Assembly: GCA_005502805.1 (NCBI GenBank)
Contig: SCMY01000007.1
Coordinates: forward strand, 334,524-398,523
DNA length: 64,000 nucleotides
Source of the DNA: Rhizobiales bacterium 2SD
GTDB lineage: Bacteria > Pseudomonadota > Alphaproteobacteria > Rhizobiales > Beijerinckiaceae
Direction of reading: 5' to 3'
This document shows, piece after piece, positions 1-8,889 of this stretch (its first letter is position 1; each line of letters opens with the position of its first letter). Made by a program: the position numbers and the translations under genes. The notes below the pieces were generated by a model that saw only the letters and a program-made list of their open reading frames with translations, ran no database searches and had not been told where the DNA came from.

Positions 1-672
1 CGGCCCGTCGAGATCGTCGAGCTCGCCGGCCCGTCGCATCGGAATGCGCTTCTTCAGTGCTTCGCCTGCATCGCCTGCGAAGAACTCGCGATTGATGTCG
101 GTGACGATATAGCCCGGCGCCAGCGCATTGACCCTGATCGCGTGCCGCGCCCATTCCAGCGCCAGCGCCTTGGTCATCTGGATCAGCCCGGCCTTGGAGA
201 TCGCATAGGGCGCGACCCGGCCGGCGACGCGCTCGCCGAGAATCGAGGCGATGTTGACGATCACACCGCCCTTCTGCTCGGCCATGATCTTCGCCGCCGC
301 CTGCGCCGCGAAGAAGCAGCCCTTCAGGTTGACGTCGATCTGGCTGTCCCATTGCGCCTCGCTGACCGCGAGCGCCTGTTCCGTCTCGCCGACGCCGGCA
401 TTGTTGACGAGCACGTCGAGTCCGCCGAGCAGCCTGGCTGCCTCGATGACACCCACCTCGATCGCGGCGACCGAACTCACATCTAGCGCCAGCGGCACGA
501 CCTTGCCGGGCAGACCTTCGCAAGCACTCGCCAATTCCTGAAGCCGCTCGGTCCGGCGCGCAGCAGCGGCGACCAGCGCGCCCTTGCCCGCGAATAGCCG
601 GGCGAAATGCGCGCCGAGCCCTGAGGAGGCGCCCGTCACCAGAACCCGCTTGCCCCTGAGATCGTCGAACAT
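1..672 (-). CDS. SDR-family oxidoreductase, C-terminus cut by window edge
   Basis: The first 224 residues of a short-chain dehydrogenase/reductase are visible; the last few tens lie beyond the left edge (family usually about 250 residues). The cofactor loop TGASSGLG is at residues 13-20, an NNAG motif follows, and the catalytic YAISK (YxxxK) with an upstream serine (NIAS) is intact. An NAD(P)-dependent alcohol/ketone oxidoreductase of the cytoplasm is therefore expected; the substrate cannot be read from sequence. The ATG at 672-670 is chosen because the family's N-terminal strand begins a few residues later. Its downstream neighbours are not visible, so operon context is unknown. Confidence 0.9.
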   Translation of the reverse strand, partial: MFDDLRGKRVLVTGASSGLGAHFARLFAGKGALVAAAARRTERLQELASACEGLPGKVVPLALDVSSVAAIEVGVIEAARLLGGLDVLVNNAGVGETEQALAVSEAQWDSQIDVNLKGCFFAAQAAAKIMAEQKGGVIVNIASILGERVAGRVAPYAISKAGLIQMTKALALEWARHAIRVNALAPGYIVTDINREFFAGDAGEALKKRIPMRRAGELDDLDGP

Positions 673-796
673 GCCGTGCGCCTCCCTTGCCGTCGGAGGG
701 GACAATGCCACGCCGCAGCGGTCAACCTCGCCGCCCCGGAACCCCGCCGCCGCCCGAGCGTTTTCTGCCGAGGACCATTTCGGATGGGGGATACCC

Positions 797-979
797 ATGT
801 TTCGCATTCTTCTGGTGATCGCGATCATCGCGATCGGCTACGACGCCATCGTCCACCAGGGCGCTTACACGCGCGACCTCTGGTACAAGGCGGTCGGAGC
901 GACCGAGCGCGTCGTCGACGAGGCCAAGCGCGTCGGCGAACGCGCCCCGGATGAACCGCCGCGCTCGCAAATGAATTGA
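797..979 (+). CDS. small single-pass membrane protein, function unknown
   Basis: A 60-residue open frame starts at ATG 797, preceded by a purine-rich GGATGGGGGA stretch that can act as a ribosome binding site. Residues 3-15 (FRILLVIAIIAIG) form a hydrophobic helix at the very N-terminus. A charged tail rich in E, R and K follows and ends in PPRSQMN. This looks like a small anchored inner-membrane protein. I do not recognise a family. It lies alone between the SDR start and a hairpin repeat, divergent from the SDR gene. The strong hydrophobic/charged layout and GC-rich third positions favour a real gene. Confidence 0.55.
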   Translation: MFRILLVIAIIAIGYDAIVHQGAYTRDLWYKAVGATERVVDEAKRVGERAPDEPPRSQMN

Positions 980-985
980 GTTACG

Positions 986-1018
986 CCGTCATGCTCGCCC
1001 TTGTGGCGAGCATGACGG
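986..1018. repeat. short palindromic repeat / bidirectional hairpin
   Basis: A perfect 14-base stem (986-999 paired with 1005-1018) encloses a 5-base loop. It sits between the convergent ends of the small membrane gene (stop 979) and the helicase gene (stop 1031), so it may end transcription from both sides. Its left arm and loop are identical to the left part of the longer repeat at 8488-8578, so it looks like a short form of the same family. Confidence 0.75.
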
Positions 1019-1030
1019 AAAAGCACGGCC

Positions 1031-2476
1031 TCAGGCCGCCTCCCTTGCCAGCGCCGCCCGCTCGACTTCCCCGGCGATCGCATCGAGCAGCGCCGTCTCG
1101 TCGCCGGCGAGCCCCTCCATCGCCGCCATGCGGGCAAGCACGGTCGCGGCGACCTTTTCCTCGACCGTATCCTCGGCATAGGCGTAGAAGATCGTCGCGT
1201 GCTGGCCGTCGCGATGGCAGCGCCCCTCGATCTGCTGCAGCTGGATCGCGCTGTGGCGCAGGTCATGGACGACGAGCGCCCGCTCGCGCTCGCCGCCCGG
1301 CTTCTCGGCCTTATGCAGCGAGATCGACTCGGTCACGGTGAAGACGACAGCGTCGAGCTTGCCGGTCTGGAAGGCGATCCGCGTCGCCTCATTGGCTTCG
1401 CCGGAATATTCGCCGGTGATCGAGCCGACGCGCCAGCCCTTGCCTGAGAGCTTCTCGGCCAGCATCGCCCCGGTTTCGAGAAAGGCGACCGAGATCGCGA
1501 CCTGCTCGTCATTCTCCAGCAGGTCCTGGCAGAATTCGGCCGTGCCGGCGGTGCGCAGCAGGCTCGCCTTCTGGCGAAAGCGCAGATCGGCTGCCCAGCC
1601 GGCCGGCTTGCGGGTCGAGCCACCCGCAAGGCCGAGCTCGCGCCGGAACTCGCGCCAGGTCGCGTCATAGAGTTTGCGTTCGGCGCTATCGAGCGCGACG
1701 GGAGCGAGCTCGCGCTGCACCTCTGGCCAGCCGGCGATCTCCTCCGGTCGGCGACGCAAACCGATGGCGTTGCTCCCGCGATAGAGCAGGTCCGCCATCA
1801 CCTTGCGGTCGCTCTCGTTCGGTTCCCAGCTCCAGTTCTTCCAGCGCCCCTTGGCCTTGCCGATCCTGAGCCGCTTCATCAGCGCCCGGAAGCCGTCGAG
1901 GTCGCCGCCGGGCGCGCCCGTCGCATCGGCCAGCAGGCGCGCCAGATAGGACAGCTCATGCGGCGCCTGCCCTGCCGTCGCGCTCATATAGATCGTGAAC
2001 TGCGCCGCAGCCGCCATCTGCCGGCAGACCAGTCCCTGCTGCGAGTTCGGATTGCGGATGCGATGCGCCTCGTCGATCACCACCAGCGGCCAGACCCGCT
2101 TCGGCGTGCCGTGCTTGGCGAGCTCGTTGTTCTTCGCCCGGGTCGAGCGCTTGTTCGAAGCCGGCGGCGGCGCCAGCAGCGATTTCGTCCGCTCGAAATT
2201 CATCAAGGTCAGCTTCTTCGCCGGCAAGCCGGCATGGGCGATGGTGCGCCGCCATTGCGGGATCGCGCCTTTCGGGCAGATCACCAGCACCTCCTGCTCC
2301 GGCATGGCGGAGATGGCGAGCCAGGCCGAGAGCGTCTTGCCGAGGCCGGTCAGGTCGCCGAGCAGGAAACCCGGCTTGCCGGCGGCACGCGCCGCCAGGA
2401 TCGTATCGCGCGCGACGAGCTGATGCGGATGCGGCACCATGATCTCGGGCGCATCGCCCTTCGCCGCAACGCTCAT
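1031..2476 (-). CDS. SNF2/DEAD-like superfamily 2 helicase
   Basis: A 481-residue SF2 helicase. Walker A is GLGKT (residues 44-48), the DEAH box is at 135-138 (VIDEAH), motif III is MSAT, and the C-terminal arginine-finger motif [11 protein letters not shown] is at 415-425. That last motif is typical of SNF2-type DNA translocases. It is shorter than chromatin-type Snf2 proteins and has no extra nuclease or RING domain. Compact enzymes of this kind are common on phages and islands of alphaproteobacteria. The ATG overlaps the LysR stop codon as ATGA (2476-2473), so translation is probably coupled to the regulator. The function is probably DNA remodelling or repair; the partner is unknown. Confidence 0.85.
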   Translation of the reverse strand: MSVAAKGDAPEIMVPHPHQLVARDTILAARAAGKPGFLLGDLTGLGKTLSAWLAISAMPEQEVLVICPKGAIPQWRRTIAHAGLPAKKLTLMNFERTKSLLAPPPASNKRSTRAKNNELAKHGTPKRVWPLVVIDEAHRIRNPNSQQGLVCRQMAAAAQFTIYMSATAGQAPHELSYLARLLADATGAPGGDLDGFRALMKRLRIGKAKGRWKNWSWEPNESDRKVMADLLYRGSNAIGLRRRPEEIAGWPEVQRELAPVALDSAERKLYDATWREFRRELGLAGGSTRKPAGWAADLRFRQKASLLRTAGTAEFCQDLLENDEQVAISVAFLETGAMLAEKLSGKGWRVGSITGEYSGEANEATRIAFQTGKLDAVVFTVTESISLHKAEKPGGERERALVVHDLRHSAIQLQQIEGRCHRDGQHATIFYAYAEDTVEEKVAATVLARMAAMEGLAGDETALLDAIAGEVERAALAREAA

Positions 2477-3423
2477 GCCTGCCGGGCCTCCGGAACCGCA
2501 GCCCGCTCGGTCGCCATGGTCGCGAGAGTATCGGCCTGCTGCAGCTCCTCGATCAGCGCCCCCATGAAATTGGTCACCACCTTGGGCAGGGCCCGGCCGG
2601 ACATGCTCTGGATCTGCAGGCTGCGTGGCGGCAAGTCGCCATCCTTCAACGGCAGCGCCACCACCGAGCCGTCGCGGATCGAGGCGCCGAAGGAGATCGA
2701 GCTGGCGAACATCACGGCCCCGCCGAGTTTGCAGAAATGGCGCAGGCTCGCGACATTGGTCGAGGTCAGCACGGCATCGACGGTGAGGCCGCGCGCCGAG
2801 AAATAGATGTCCACGATCTTGCGCACCGTCGCCTCGCTGTCGAGCACCGCGACCGGGTGGACGAAGATGTCCTCGATCCTGATCGATTCCTTTGCCGCAA
2901 GCGGATGATGCGGCGCGACGAAGGCATAGGTCCGCGCCGCACATTGCCAGTTGATGGTGACGCCGCGCTCCTGCTGCAGAACGAAGGTCAGGCCGAGATC
3001 GATCGTGCCGGTGCGGACATGCTCGGTGACGACCTGCGGCGACATCACCTTGACGTCGAAGGCGACGTCCGGGTGCTGCTGGCGGAAGGCGAAGATCACC
3101 TCGGGGATGAAGCTGACGGCAAAGCCCTCGGTGACGCCGAGCCGGATCAGGCCCTTGCTGGCGCCGCGCAATTCGCGGATCTCGCTGACGACCTGCTCGC
3201 TCTCCAGTTCGAGCCGCTGGGCGTAGGCCGCGAGCGTCTGCCCCGCCTGGGTCAGGATCATGCCGTGCGGGCGCCGCTCGAACAGCGCAGCGTCCAGCTC
3301 CTTTTCGAGATTGGCGATCTGACGGCTGACGGCAGAGCCGGCGACGCGCAGGCGCTGCGCCGCGGCGCTGATCGAGCCGGTTCGCACGACCGCCAGGAAA
3401 TACCGCAAGGCCGGAGTCTGCAT
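2473..3423 (-). CDS. LysR-family transcriptional regulator
   Basis: A 316-residue LysR protein. The winged helix-turn-helix is at residues 1-60 ([17 protein letters not shown], then [11 protein letters not shown]). A two-lobe effector-binding domain follows (from about residue 90, starting [10 protein letters not shown]). It is transcribed divergently from the peptide-uptake cluster across a 159-base gap, the usual LysR arrangement, so it probably controls that cluster and itself. Unusually, its stop codon overlaps the start of a helicase gene. The ligand is unknown; imported peptides or their products are the obvious candidates. Confidence 0.92.
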   Translation of the reverse strand: MQTPALRYFLAVVRTGSISAAAQRLRVAGSAVSRQIANLEKELDAALFERRPHGMILTQAGQTLAAYAQRLELESEQVVSEIRELRGASKGLIRLGVTEGFAVSFIPEVIFAFRQQHPDVAFDVKVMSPQVVTEHVRTGTIDLGLTFVLQQERGVTINWQCAARTYAFVAPHHPLAAKESIRIEDIFVHPVAVLDSEATVRKIVDIYFSARGLTVDAVLTSTNVASLRHFCKLGGAVMFASSISFGASIRDGSVVALPLKDGDLPPRSLQIQSMSGRALPKVVTNFMGALIEELQQADTLATMATERAAVPEARQA

Positions 3424-3582
3424 GGGCGTGCAGTAGCCGCCCCTTGCCGTCTCGGCAACGATCCTTTCGATTCATTCTTATGGCGGCAAGCACGAAGCTG
3501 TGCAGAGTTTGTGTCGCCGGCGTGACGGTGGCCCATGGCTGCCCGCCGAACCAGACAAGCAACAACGCTGCGAGGGGAAAAC

Positions 3583-5109
3583 ATGCGCTTCTTCGACAAG
3601 GCCTCCACGGCCCTGGCTGCTACCGTTTTGGCTGCGACCGCCTTTGCGACACCCGTCCTGGCCCAGAAGGCCGCCAACACCGTCCGCTTCGCCTATGACC
3701 AGGCGCCGGAAAGCGTCGATCCGTTCTTCAACAATGTCCGCATCGGCGTGATCATCGGCGCCAATGTCTGGGATACGCTGATCTACCGCGACCCTGCCAC
3801 CAACGAGTACAAGGGCCAGCTCGCCAAGAGCTGGAAGCAGGTCGACGACAAGACCATCGACTTCGAGCTGCGCGAGGGCGTGAAGTTCCACAATGGCGAG
3901 GAGTTCGACGCCGACGACGTCGTCTACACGCTGAACTTCATCTCCAAGCCCGAGAACAAGGTCGTCACCCAGGGCAACGTCAACTGGATCGCCAAGGCCG
4001 AGAAGCTCGACAAGTACAAGGTCCGGCTGACCACCAAGGAGATCTTCCCGGCCGCGATCGAGTATCTCGCCGGCCCGGTCGTGATCCACCCGAACGAGTA
4101 TTACGAGAAGGTCGGCCCCAAGGGCCAGAACGAGAAGCCGGTCGGCTCGGGCCCCTACAAGGTCTCGAACTATGTGCCGGGCAAGTCGATCACGCTCGAG
4201 CTCAACAAGGACTACTTCAAGGATTCGCCGAAGCCGCAGCCGAAGATCGGCAAGTTCGAGATCCGCTTCATCCCCGATCGCCAGACCCAGATGGCCGAGA
4301 TGCTCTCGGGCGGCGCCGACCTGATCATGCACGTGCCGAAGGATCAGGCCGACCAGCTCCAGACCGTGCCGACGCTGCAGGTCGTCTCCGGCGAGACGAT
4401 GCGCATCGTCTTCATGCAGATGAACATCCAGGACGGCACGCCCGCCCCGGCGCTCAGGGATGAGCGCGTGCGCAAGGCGATCATCCACGCCATCGACCGC
4501 GAGGCGATGGTCAAGAACATCGTCGGCTCGGGCTCGCGCGTCATCAACACGATCTGCTTCCCCTCGCAGTTCGGCTGCACCGACGAGGGCGCGGCGCGCT
4601 ATCCCTATGATCCCGCCAAGGCCAAGGCGCTGCTGGCGGAAGCCGGCCATCCCAGCCTGACCATGGACATCGTCGCCTATCGCGAGCGCAACCAGACCGA
4701 GGCGCTGATCGGCTATCTCCAGGCCGTCGGCATCAAGACCAATCTGCGCTTCCTGCAATACGCCGCGATGCGCGAGCAGATCGCCACCAACAAGGCGATG
4801 CTGACGCACCAGACCTGGGGCTCGTTCTCGGTCAACGACGTCTCGGCGGCCACGCCGAACTACTTCGCCTTCCGCAGCGAGGACATCACCCGCGACGCCG
4901 CTGTCCGCGACCTGCTGGAGAAGGGCAACAACTCGGTCGATCCGGCGGTGCGCAAGGAGGCCTACAAGGCCGGCCTGAAGATCATCGCCGACAAGGCCTA
5001 TGCCGTGCCGCTCTATTCGCTGCCGGTCTACTACGTCGCCAACAAGGACCTGAACTTCAAGGCCTATCCGGACGAGCTCGTCCGCTTCTGGGAGATGGGC
5101 TGGAAGTGA
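3583..5109 (+). CDS. ABC peptide-type substrate-binding protein (family 5)
   Basis: A 508-residue periplasmic binding protein of the DppA/OppA family. It starts with a Sec signal peptide (MRFFDKASTALAATVLAATA, cleavage near VLAQ-KA). The family 5 features follow: the early AYDQAPESVDPFFNN segment, then LAKSWKQVDDKTIDFELREG, GSGPYKV and the closing SLPVYYVAN region. The start is chosen because GAGGGG lies directly upstream of ATG 3583 and because the signal peptide begins there. It is the first gene of a cluster with two permeases and an M20 peptidase. This suggests uptake of a short peptide or acylated amino acid, then cleavage in the cytoplasm. Confidence 0.93.
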   Translation: MRFFDKASTALAATVLAATAFATPVLAQKAANTVRFAYDQAPESVDPFFNNVRIGVIIGANVWDTLIYRDPATNEYKGQLAKSWKQVDDKTIDFELREGVKFHNGEEFDADDVVYTLNFISKPENKVVTQGNVNWIAKAEKLDKYKVRLTTKEIFPAAIEYLAGPVVIHPNEYYEKVGPKGQNEKPVGSGPYKVSNYVPGKSITLELNKDYFKDSPKPQPKIGKFEIRFIPDRQTQMAEMLSGGADLIMHVPKDQADQLQTVPTLQVVSGETMRIVFMQMNIQDGTPAPALRDERVRKAIIHAIDREAMVKNIVGSGSRVINTICFPSQFGCTDEGAARYPYDPAKAKALLAEAGHPSLTMDIVAYRERNQTEALIGYLQAVGIKTNLRFLQYAAMREQIATNKAMLTHQTWGSFSVNDVSAATPNYFAFRSEDITRDAAVRDLLEKGNNSVDPAVRKEAYKAGLKIIADKAYAVPLYSLPVYYVANKDLNFKAYPDELVRFWEMGWK

Positions 5110-5116
5110 CGCACAG

Positions 5117-5195
5117 GCGTCATTCTCGGGCGAAGCGAAGCGCAAACCCGAGAATCTCCTGAAAGAGATGGTCGGCTCAAGGCCGACCATGACGC
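5117..5195. repeat. mosaic palindromic intergenic repeat (copy C)
   Basis: The outer arms GCGTCAT (5117-5123) and ATGACGC (5189-5195) pair. Inside are two further hairpins, one of the type TTCTCGGG...CCCGAGAA and one of the type GGTCGG...CCGACC. The element fills most of the gap between the binding-protein gene and the first permease gene. It could reduce read-through or stabilise the upstream message, which would let the binding protein be made in excess of the permeases. Confidence 0.8.
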
Positions 5196-5245
5196 GCCGG
5201 GCTCACAACTCGGCGCGAACATGACCTTCGCAAGTGGAAGCAGCC

Positions 5246-6163
5246 ATGCTCGGCTTCATCGTCAAACGGCTCGGCCTGGCGCTGCTCGTCGCGCTCGCGG
5301 TCTCGGCCATCGCCTTCTTCCTGCTGCGTCTCTCCGGCGACATCGCGGTCGCGATCGCTGGCGAGGGTGCGCAGCAGGCCGATCTCGACGTCATCCGCAA
5401 GACCTACGGGCTCGATCGGCCGCTGGTCATCCAGTACTTCGACTGGCTGCTGAAGACGCTTTCGGGCGATCTCGGTACCTCGATCTATTTCAAGACCGAT
5501 GTCGCTGCGCTGGTCTTCGCCAAATTGCCGGTGACGCTGATCCTCGGCCTCTCCTCGCTCGCCTTCGCGCTTCTCATCTCGATCCCGCTCGGCGTCCTCG
5601 CCGCAGTCTACGCCAACAGCTGGATCGACCGCCTGGCGCTCGCCATCGCCGTCGTCGGCCAGGCGCTGCCGAACTTCTTCTTCGCGCTGATCCTGGTGAT
5701 GCTGTTCTCGATCACGCTGCGCTGGCTGCCGGTCTCCGGCTCCGGCAGCTGGCTGCACTACGTCATGCCGACGATCGCGCTCGGCTACTACATCGCGCCC
5801 GCCTTCATGCGCCTGATCCGCGCTGGCATGATCGAGGTGCTCTCGGCCGACTACATCCGAACCGCCCGCGCCAAGGGCCTCTCCTCCCATGCCGTCATCG
5901 TCACCCATGCGCTGCGCAATGCCGCCGTGCCGGTCGTCGCGCTGACGGCGGTGCAGCTCGGCTTCCTGCTCGGCGGCTCGGTGGTGATCGAGACGATCTT
6001 CGCGCTCGATGGGCTCGGCTACCTCGCCTATCAGAGCATCACCTACAAGGATTTCCCGGTCATGCAGGTCATCGTCCTGCTGCTCTCGGTCGTCTACGTC
6101 CTGCTGACCCTGCTGGCCGACATCGCCAATGCCTGGCTCGACCCGCGCATCCGGGTGTCATGA
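5246..6163 (+). CDS. ABC transporter permease, DppB type
   Basis: A 305-residue inner-membrane permease of the oligopeptide/nickel family with about six membrane helices. It carries the N-terminal FIVKRLGLALLVALAVSAI helix, the GLDRPLVIQYFDWL periplasmic segment and the EAA-type cytoplasmic loop (ADYIRTARAKGLSSHAVIVT), where an ATPase would dock. ATG 5246 has GGAAG six bases upstream; a GTG at 5234 is possible but has no better ribosome site. It probably forms the channel with the downstream DppC-type partner. Confidence 0.93.
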   Translation: MLGFIVKRLGLALLVALAVSAIAFFLLRLSGDIAVAIAGEGAQQADLDVIRKTYGLDRPLVIQYFDWLLKTLSGDLGTSIYFKTDVAALVFAKLPVTLILGLSSLAFALLISIPLGVLAAVYANSWIDRLALAIAVVGQALPNFFFALILVMLFSITLRWLPVSGSGSWLHYVMPTIALGYYIAPAFMRLIRAGMIEVLSADYIRTARAKGLSSHAVIVTHALRNAAVPVVALTAVQLGFLLGGSVVIETIFALDGLGYLAYQSITYKDFPVMQVIVLLLSVVYVLLTLLADIANAWLDPRIRVS

Positions 6164-6164
6164 G

Positions 6165-7061
6165 ATGAGTGACGCGACCTCTCTTCCCCTGAATACCAGC
6201 GACGTCACCGGCGGGCGCCGCCTGCTGCGCCGGGCGTTGGCCCAGAAGTCCTTCCTGCTCGGCTTCGGCCTGCTGGTGCTGTTCGTCGCGATCGCGCTGC
6301 TCGCCCCGGTGCTGGCGCCGCACGATCCCTATCTGCAGAACCTGACGGCGCGGAACGTGCCGCCGGTCTGGTACGAGAAGGGCGGCTGGCTCCACCCGCT
6401 CGGCACCGACCCGCTCGGGCGCGACTATCTCTCGCGCCTGCTCTACGGCGCCCGCATCTCGCTGATCATCGGCATCTGCGTCGTCGCCATCGCCGGACTG
6501 ATCGGCACGACCATGGGCCTCGTCGCCGGCTATTTCGGCGGCCGCACCGACATGGTCGTGACCTTCATGGTCACCACCCGGCTCGCCATGCCGGTGATCC
6601 TGGTGGCGCTCGCCGTCGTCGCCATCATCGGCTCCTCGCTCTGGATCGTCATCCTGGTGCTCGGCCTGTTGAAATGGGACCGTTTCGCCGTGGTGATGCG
6701 CAGCGCGACGCAGCAGGTCCGCTCGCTCGACTACATCACGGCGGCGCAGGCCTCCGGCGCCAGCACGACCCGCATCATCCTGCGCGAGGTCCTGCCCAAC
6801 ATCGCCCCGCACCTGATCGTGGTCGCGACGCTGGAGGCTGCAAGCGCCATCCTGCTCGAAGCCGCGCTCTCCTTCCTCGGCCTCGGCGTGCAGCCGCCGC
6901 TGCCCTCCTGGGGCCTGATGGTCTCGGAGGCCAAGGCCTACATGTTCTTCTCGTTCTGGCTGATCGCCCTGCCTGGCACGGCGCTCGCACTGCTGATCTT
7001 CGCGATCAACCTCGCGGGCGACGGCCTGCGCGACGTGATCTCGCCCGAAAAGCGCAACTGA
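6165..7061 (+). CDS. ABC transporter permease, DppC type
   Basis: A 298-residue partner permease starting one base after the stop of the DppB-type gene, so the two are co-translated. The N-terminal helix (SFLLGFGLLVLFVAIALLAP) and the family signature HPLGTDPLGRDYLSRLLYG are present. The EAA loop is SLDYITAAQASGASTTRIIL. No ATP-binding subunit gene lies in this cluster; the peptidase gene follows instead. The ATPases must be encoded elsewhere or shared with another peptide transporter. Confidence 0.93.
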   Translation: MSDATSLPLNTSDVTGGRRLLRRALAQKSFLLGFGLLVLFVAIALLAPVLAPHDPYLQNLTARNVPPVWYEKGGWLHPLGTDPLGRDYLSRLLYGARISLIIGICVVAIAGLIGTTMGLVAGYFGGRTDMVVTFMVTTRLAMPVILVALAVVAIIGSSLWIVILVLGLLKWDRFAVVMRSATQQVRSLDYITAAQASGASTTRIILREVLPNIAPHLIVVATLEAASAILLEAALSFLGLGVQPPLPSWGLMVSEAKAYMFFSFWLIALPGTALALLIFAINLAGDGLRDVISPEKRN

Positions 7062-7082
7062 TTCTGTAACGGAGTGACGCCC

Positions 7083-8474
7083 ATGACCCGCGCTAACGCC
7101 ATTGCTCATGCGCTCGACTATTTCGACTCCGGCAGCTTCAAGAGCGATCTGTCGCGCCTCATCGCCATGCCGACCGAGAGCCAGAACCCGGATCGCGCGC
7201 CGGTGCTCACCGAGTATCTGGAGACGGAGATGCAGCCGCTGCTGGAGAGCCTCGGCTTCTCCTGCCGGACGCTGAACCACCCCAAGGCCAAGGGCCCCTT
7301 CCTCTTCGCGCAGCGGATCGAGGCCGAAGGCCTGCCGACCATCTTCGGCTACGGCCATGGCGACGTCATCCGCGGCCTCGACGCGCAATGGGCCGAAGGC
7401 CTTTCGCCCTGGACCCTCACCGAGCGCGGCGACCGCTGGTATGGCCGCGGCGTCGTCGACAACAAGGGCCAGCACCTGATCAACATCAGCGCGCTGAAAT
7501 CCGTGCTCGAGACGCGCGGCGGCACGCTCGGCTTCAACGTGAAGTACCTGATCGAGATGGGCGAGGAATGCGGCTCACCCGGCCTGCGCGAGCTCTGCAC
7601 CGAGCAGAAGGAACTGTTCAAGTCGGACGTGCTGATCGCCTCCGACGGGCCGCGCCTCAATGCCGAGCGCCCGACCATCTTTCTGGGCGCCCGCGGCGGC
7701 GTCACCTTCGACCTCACCATCAACGCCCGCGAGGGCGGCCACCACTCCGGCAACTGGGGCGGCATCCTCTCCGACCCGGCGATCCAGCTCGCCCATGCCA
7801 TCGCCTCGATCACCTCGCCGACCGGCCAGATCCGCATCCATGAATGGGTGCCGAAGGAATTGCCGGCGGCCGTGCGCAAGGCCCTCGCCGATTGCGAGAT
7901 CGATGGCGGCCCCGATGGCCCGACCATCGATCGCGAATGGGGCGAACCTGGCCTGTCGCCGGCCGAGCAGGTCTTCGGCTGGTGCTCCTTCGACGTGCTG
8001 GCGATGAAGTCCGGCGTGCCGGAGACCCCGGTCAACGCCGTGCCGCCGAGCGCCTGGGCCCGCTGTGCGCTCCGCTTCGTCGTCGGCATCGACCCGGACG
8101 ACGTCATTCCGGCGCTGCAGCGCCACCTCAAGCGCCATGGCTTCGACATGGTCGAGGTCACCAAGGCGCGCGACGCGGTCTTCAACGCGACCCGGCTCGA
8201 TCCCGATGATCCGTGGGTCGAATGGGCGTTGGCCTCGCTCGCCAAGAGCACCAACAAGAAGCCGGCGCTTCTGCCCAATCTCGGCGGCGGCCTGCCCAAC
8301 GACATCTTCGCTGATATCGTCGGCATGCGCACGATCTGGGTACCGCACTCCTATCCCGGCTGCTCGCAACACGCCCCGAACGAACATGTCCCTGTCGCGA
8401 TCCCGCGCGAGGCGCTCGGCCTGATGGCCGGGCTCTACTGGGACCTCGGCGAGAGCGACCGGCCGGCGCTCTGA
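7083..8474 (+). CDS. M20-family metallopeptidase
   Basis: A 463-residue cytoplasmic M20 metallohydrolase. The two-zinc site is visible as HGD at residues 92-94, the bridging aspartate D126 in GRGVVDNKGQ, the catalytic pair E161-E162 in EMGEECGS, and a late histidine in the PHSYPGCSQH segment. The dimerisation/lid insert starts near FLGARGGVTFDL. ATG 7083 is favoured over GTG 7074 because GGAG sits eight bases before it. Placed directly behind two peptide permeases, it probably cleaves the imported dipeptide or N-acyl amino acid. Family M20 also includes carboxypeptidases and deacylases, so the exact bond is not known. Confidence 0.92.
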   Translation: MTRANAIAHALDYFDSGSFKSDLSRLIAMPTESQNPDRAPVLTEYLETEMQPLLESLGFSCRTLNHPKAKGPFLFAQRIEAEGLPTIFGYGHGDVIRGLDAQWAEGLSPWTLTERGDRWYGRGVVDNKGQHLINISALKSVLETRGGTLGFNVKYLIEMGEECGSPGLRELCTEQKELFKSDVLIASDGPRLNAERPTIFLGARGGVTFDLTINAREGGHHSGNWGGILSDPAIQLAHAIASITSPTGQIRIHEWVPKELPAAVRKALADCEIDGGPDGPTIDREWGEPGLSPAEQVFGWCSFDVLAMKSGVPETPVNAVPPSAWARCALRFVVGIDPDDVIPALQRHLKRHGFDMVEVTKARDAVFNATRLDPDDPWVEWALASLAKSTNKKPALLPNLGGGLPNDIFADIVGMRTIWVPHSYPGCSQHAPNEHVPVAIPREALGLMAGLYWDLGESDRPAL

Positions 8475-8487
8475 GATCGCGTCCACC

Positions 8488-8578
8488 GTCATGCTCGCCC
8501 TTGTGGCGAGCATCCACGTCTTGAACACCGTTCTCGACGAACGAAGACGTGGATGGTCGGAACAAGCCCGACCATGAC
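8488..8578. repeat. mosaic palindromic intergenic repeat (copy B)
   Basis: The outer arms GTCATG (8488-8493) and CATGAC (8573-8578) pair. Three internal hairpins can form: ATGCTCGCC with GGCGAGCAT, CCACGTCTT with AAGACGTGG, and GGTCGG with CCGACC. The folded shape is therefore cloverleaf-like. It lies between the convergent peptidase gene and a small minus-strand gene. Copy 986-1018 is nearly this element with the roughly 60-base middle module missing. Confidence 0.8.
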
Positions 8579-8587
8579 AGGAAAACC

Positions 8588-8878
8588 TCACCCCGATTGC
8601 CGGGGTGATTGATCATCATACTCCCGATCGAACACGGCAGCGTCCGGACGCTGCCGTTCCAGGCTCTCACGATAACGCAGGCAGCCGCGCAGGAATTTCG
8701 GCCAGGGTGGCACCGCGATCTCCGGCTCGACCTGCTCCGGCAGCAATCCCCAGAGCTGCGGGTGATGCCAGCACAGATCATGTCCAGACGAATCGCGATG
8801 CGCACGGATGCCGGCGCGCAGGCGCCTGACCTCGGCGATCAATTGCTCCGGCGTCATGCCGGCGAGATCGTCATCCAT
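8588..8878 (-). CDS. conserved-looking small cytoplasmic protein, function unknown
   Basis: A 96-residue soluble protein. It begins MDDDLAGMTPEQLIAEVRRL, an amphipathic helix, and continues with a His/Trp-rich middle (HDLCWHHPQLWGLLPE). The cluster of H, C and W residues hints at a small metal- or ligand-binding fold, but no known motif is matched. I recall similar short proteins in rhizobial genomes without assigned function; that recollection is not verified. A proline-rich gene lies 11 bases upstream on the same strand, so the two are probably one transcript. Confidence 0.7.
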   Translation of the reverse strand: MDDDLAGMTPEQLIAEVRRLRAGIRAHRDSSGHDLCWHHPQLWGLLPEQVEPEIAVPPWPKFLRGCLRYRESLERQRPDAAVFDREYDDQSPRQSG

Positions 8879-8889
8879 GATGCGCTCTC

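Noticed and set aside
2477..3565. Extension of the helicase frame upstream through the LysR gene, which would give an 844-residue protein
   Set aside because: The upstream part is out of frame with a clear LysR domain. The helicase motifs all lie after ATG 2476, which overlaps the LysR stop.
3478..5190. A 570-codon open frame antisense to the peptide-binding-protein gene
   Set aside because: It is the mirror frame of a well-supported gene; the translation is R/D/L/G-rich without domain motifs, as expected in high-GC DNA.
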